Source: Deltaproteobacteria bacterium (GTDB taxonomy: Bacteria > Bdellovibrionota > Bdellovibrionia > Bdellovibrionales > JAMPXM01). From it: DNA of 64,000 nucleotides. Shown here one piece after another: positions 62,567 to 64,000 of the stretch; the stretch's first letter is position 1, and each line of letters starts with the position of its first letter. The stretch spans positions 310,001 through 374,000 of the forward strand of contig JAFLCB010000001.1 in assembly GCA_017302795.1 (NCBI GenBank). The letters run 5' to 3'. The translations under genes were made by a program, and so were the position numbers. The notes under the pieces were generated by a model that worked only from the letters and a program-made list of their open reading frames with translations, did not search any database and was not told the origin of the DNA.

Positions 62567-64000
62567 AGTCGATCCACCTGTGGGGGGTCCGTCAGAATAA
62601 TCTGAAGAACATCGAAGTGGAAATTCCGCTTGGATCGTTCACTGTTGTTTGTGGGCCAAGCGGTTCTGGAAAATCATCGCTCGCGTTTCAGACACTTTAT
62701 GCTGAAGGCCAGCGTCGCTACATCGAATCACTTTCGAGTTATGCGAGGCAGTTTCTGGGAAAGGCGCCAAAGCCAGAACTTGATGGTATTTCAAATATTC
62801 CTCCGGCGATCGCGATCGAACAAAAGAACTCAGTCAAAACGTCGCGCTCGACAGTCGGCACGACAACTGAGGTGATTGATTATCTGCGCTTGCTGTTTGA
62901 AAAAATCGGCGCGCCCACCTGCCCGACTTATGGCTTCCGAATCACCAACGATGCGCCAACTGAGGCAACGAGAAAAGTCGTGCAGGAGCTTGAAGGTAAA
63001 CGCGGCTACATTCTGGCGCCGGTTACTTTTTCCAAGGGCCGACTTCCCGCTGACGTACTTTTGAAGCTTTTGATTCAAGAGGGCTATCAAAGAATCTTGA
63101 TCCCGCCTGGGGCGACTATGCCGGCGACGGAGCCCAAAGCCGGCAAGGGCGCGCGCGGCACCGGACGCGGATCCAGCAAAGAAGCGATGTCGAAAGGGAA
63201 AAAGACATCGAAAAAGTCCTCCGTCTTGGGCGAGGACGATTCTAGTGATGATTCAGCCACGCCTCCCGCAGAAGGCGAATCGCTTTCGGTTCTGCAAGCC
63301 ACAGCTTCAGTAGGACTACCGAAATGTCGCGAATATGATGCGAGCCCTGAGATCGGAACAGTTTACGAAATTCAGCCGACGGATGCGGAAACAGTTTTAC
63401 CCTTGAGCGATTTCTATATCGTCGTAGATCGCGTCGCCTTTCGGGCCGACGATCAAGGCAGAATCGGCGATTCAATTTCGCAAGCCTACCAGACGGCGAT
63501 GAAGTTTAACATTGGACTTGAAGCGGGCCGGGTCACTGTTCTTACTACCGAGGGAAAGCGTTTATCTTTCAGCGCTGATCGAGCGTGCGCCCAATGTGGG
63601 TTCACGTTTCCGACTCCGAGCGCGGCACTCTTTTCATTTAATTCTCCCATCGGGGCCTGCACGTCGTGCAATGGATTCGGCAATACACTTTCTCTCGATG
63701 AAGCGAAAATTGTCCCAAATCCCGCGCTAAGCCTCAGCGAAGGCGCCCTTCATCCGTTTTCGATGCCTTCAGCTGCCTATGACCGCAAACAGTTGGCCAG
63801 CTACTGTAAGTCCGCCGGCATCAATATGAAGCTCCCCTGGAACCGTCTGTCCCAATCGGCTCGCGAAAAAATCTGGAATGGCGACGGCAAGTTCTATGGA
63901 GTGACCGGACTTTTTGAATATCTCGAAACAAAGAAATATAAAATGCACGTGCGCGTGTTTTTGTCGCGCTACAAATCGCCCCAACCATGCGGCGTCTGTA
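62563..64000 (+). CDS. uvrA: Excinuclease ABC subunit A, N-terminal part (cut by window end)
   Basis: UvrA recognises DNA damage in nucleotide excision repair with UvrB. The visible 479 residues include the first Walker A FTVVCGPSGSGKSSLAFQTL, AIAIEQKNSVKTSRSTVGTT and the zinc module CAQCGFTFPTPSASLFSFN to TSCNGFG. A Lys/Gly/Ser-rich insert of about 55 residues (PKAGKGARGTGRGSSKEAM onward, roughly residues 185-240) interrupts the region that in other UvrAs contacts UvrB. The ATG overlaps the PBP1A stop (ATGA), so translation is coupled. The gene runs off the window. Confidence 0.95.
   Translation, partial: MKSIHLWGVRQNNLKNIEVEIPLGSFTVVCGPSGSGKSSLAFQTLYAEGQRRYIESLSSYARQFLGKAPKPELDGISNIPPAIAIEQKNSVKTSRSTVGTTTEVIDYLRLLFEKIGAPTCPTYGFRITNDAPTEATRKVVQELEGKRGYILAPVTFSKGRLPADVLLKLLIQEGYQRILIPPGATMPATEPKAGKGARGTGRGSSKEAMSKGKKTSKKSSVLGEDDSSDDSATPPAEGESLSVLQATASVGLPKCREYDASPEIGTVYEIQPTDAETVLPLSDFYIVVDRVAFRADDQGRIGDSISQAYQTAMKFNIGLEAGRVTVLTTEGKRLSFSADRACAQCGFTFPTPSAALFSFNSPIGACTSCNGFGNTLSLDEAKIVPNPALSLSEGALHPFSMPSAAYDRKQLASYCKSAGINMKLPWNRLSQSAREKIWNGDGKFYGVTGLFEYLETKKYKMHVRVFLSRYKSPQPCGVC

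Overview
This 64 kb window is chromosomal DNA from a Gram-negative, free-living or predatory bacterium of the Bdellovibrio / deltaproteobacterial type. That placement is an inference. It rests on the many outer-membrane lipoproteins, an LpoB-like penicillin-binding protein activator beside a COG3014-type lipoprotein, MreB with PBP1A, a PhaR-type regulator, and a TolQ/MotA-like motor pair. Most of the window is ordinary housekeeping sequence in dense, often translationally coupled operons. No prophage, insertion sequence, integron or CRISPR array was seen.

Layout. 1-4.1 kb: 5' part of secA, trmL, the glnB-glnA nitrogen operon, and a GcvH-like protein lacking the lipoylation lysine. 4.1-8.8 kb: a MotA/MotB-like (Zorya-motor-like) membrane pair with a very long coiled coil, divergent from an ankyrin-repeat membrane protein. 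8.8-13.5 kb: the prkA-yeaH-spoVR (ycgB) stress-kinase operon. 13.7-20 kb: TPR and LolB-like lipoproteins, a pseudopilin-like protein, a PhaR-type regulator, a pentapeptide-repeat membrane protein and an orphan TRAP receptor. 20-29 kb: the most interesting block, with an ANL ligase, a NitT/TauT-type ABC importer, an MBOAT acyltransferase, an SGNH-like protein, a stand-alone carrier protein and a penicillin-acylase-type Ntn hydrolase. Four of these match, part for part, the classes of DltA, DltB, DltD and DltC. 29-40 kb: the COG3014/LpoB pair, a RadC-like protein, an orphan histidine kinase, mreB with a sigma-like/anti-sigma-like pair, a degenerate phosphatase, and glpD. 40-50 kb: assorted accessory genes, including an AraC/metallo-beta-lactamase-like divergent pair with repeated operator-like sequence and a DUF4160/CopG-like small module with two dyad operators and a near-consensus promoter. 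50-64 kb: tRNA-Arg(TCG), pepP, a patatin-like pseudoenzyme, tlyA-ispA-xseB-xseA, a 6S RNA gene, a large exported coiled-coil protein, PBP1A and the 5' part of uvrA.

Two themes recur. First, several proteins keep a family fold but lack catalytic or modified residues: GcvH-like without lysine, a phosphatase without the CX5R arginine, a patatin without the GxSxG serine, and a metallo-beta-lactamase fold with a broken HxHxDH motif. Second, an identical 54-bp perfect palindrome sits in two separate convergent gene junctions, about 10.8 kb apart, where it looks like a dispersed terminator element.

Starts were chosen from Shine-Dalgarno sequence, signal-peptide position and family length. All family assignments are by eye, without database searches.
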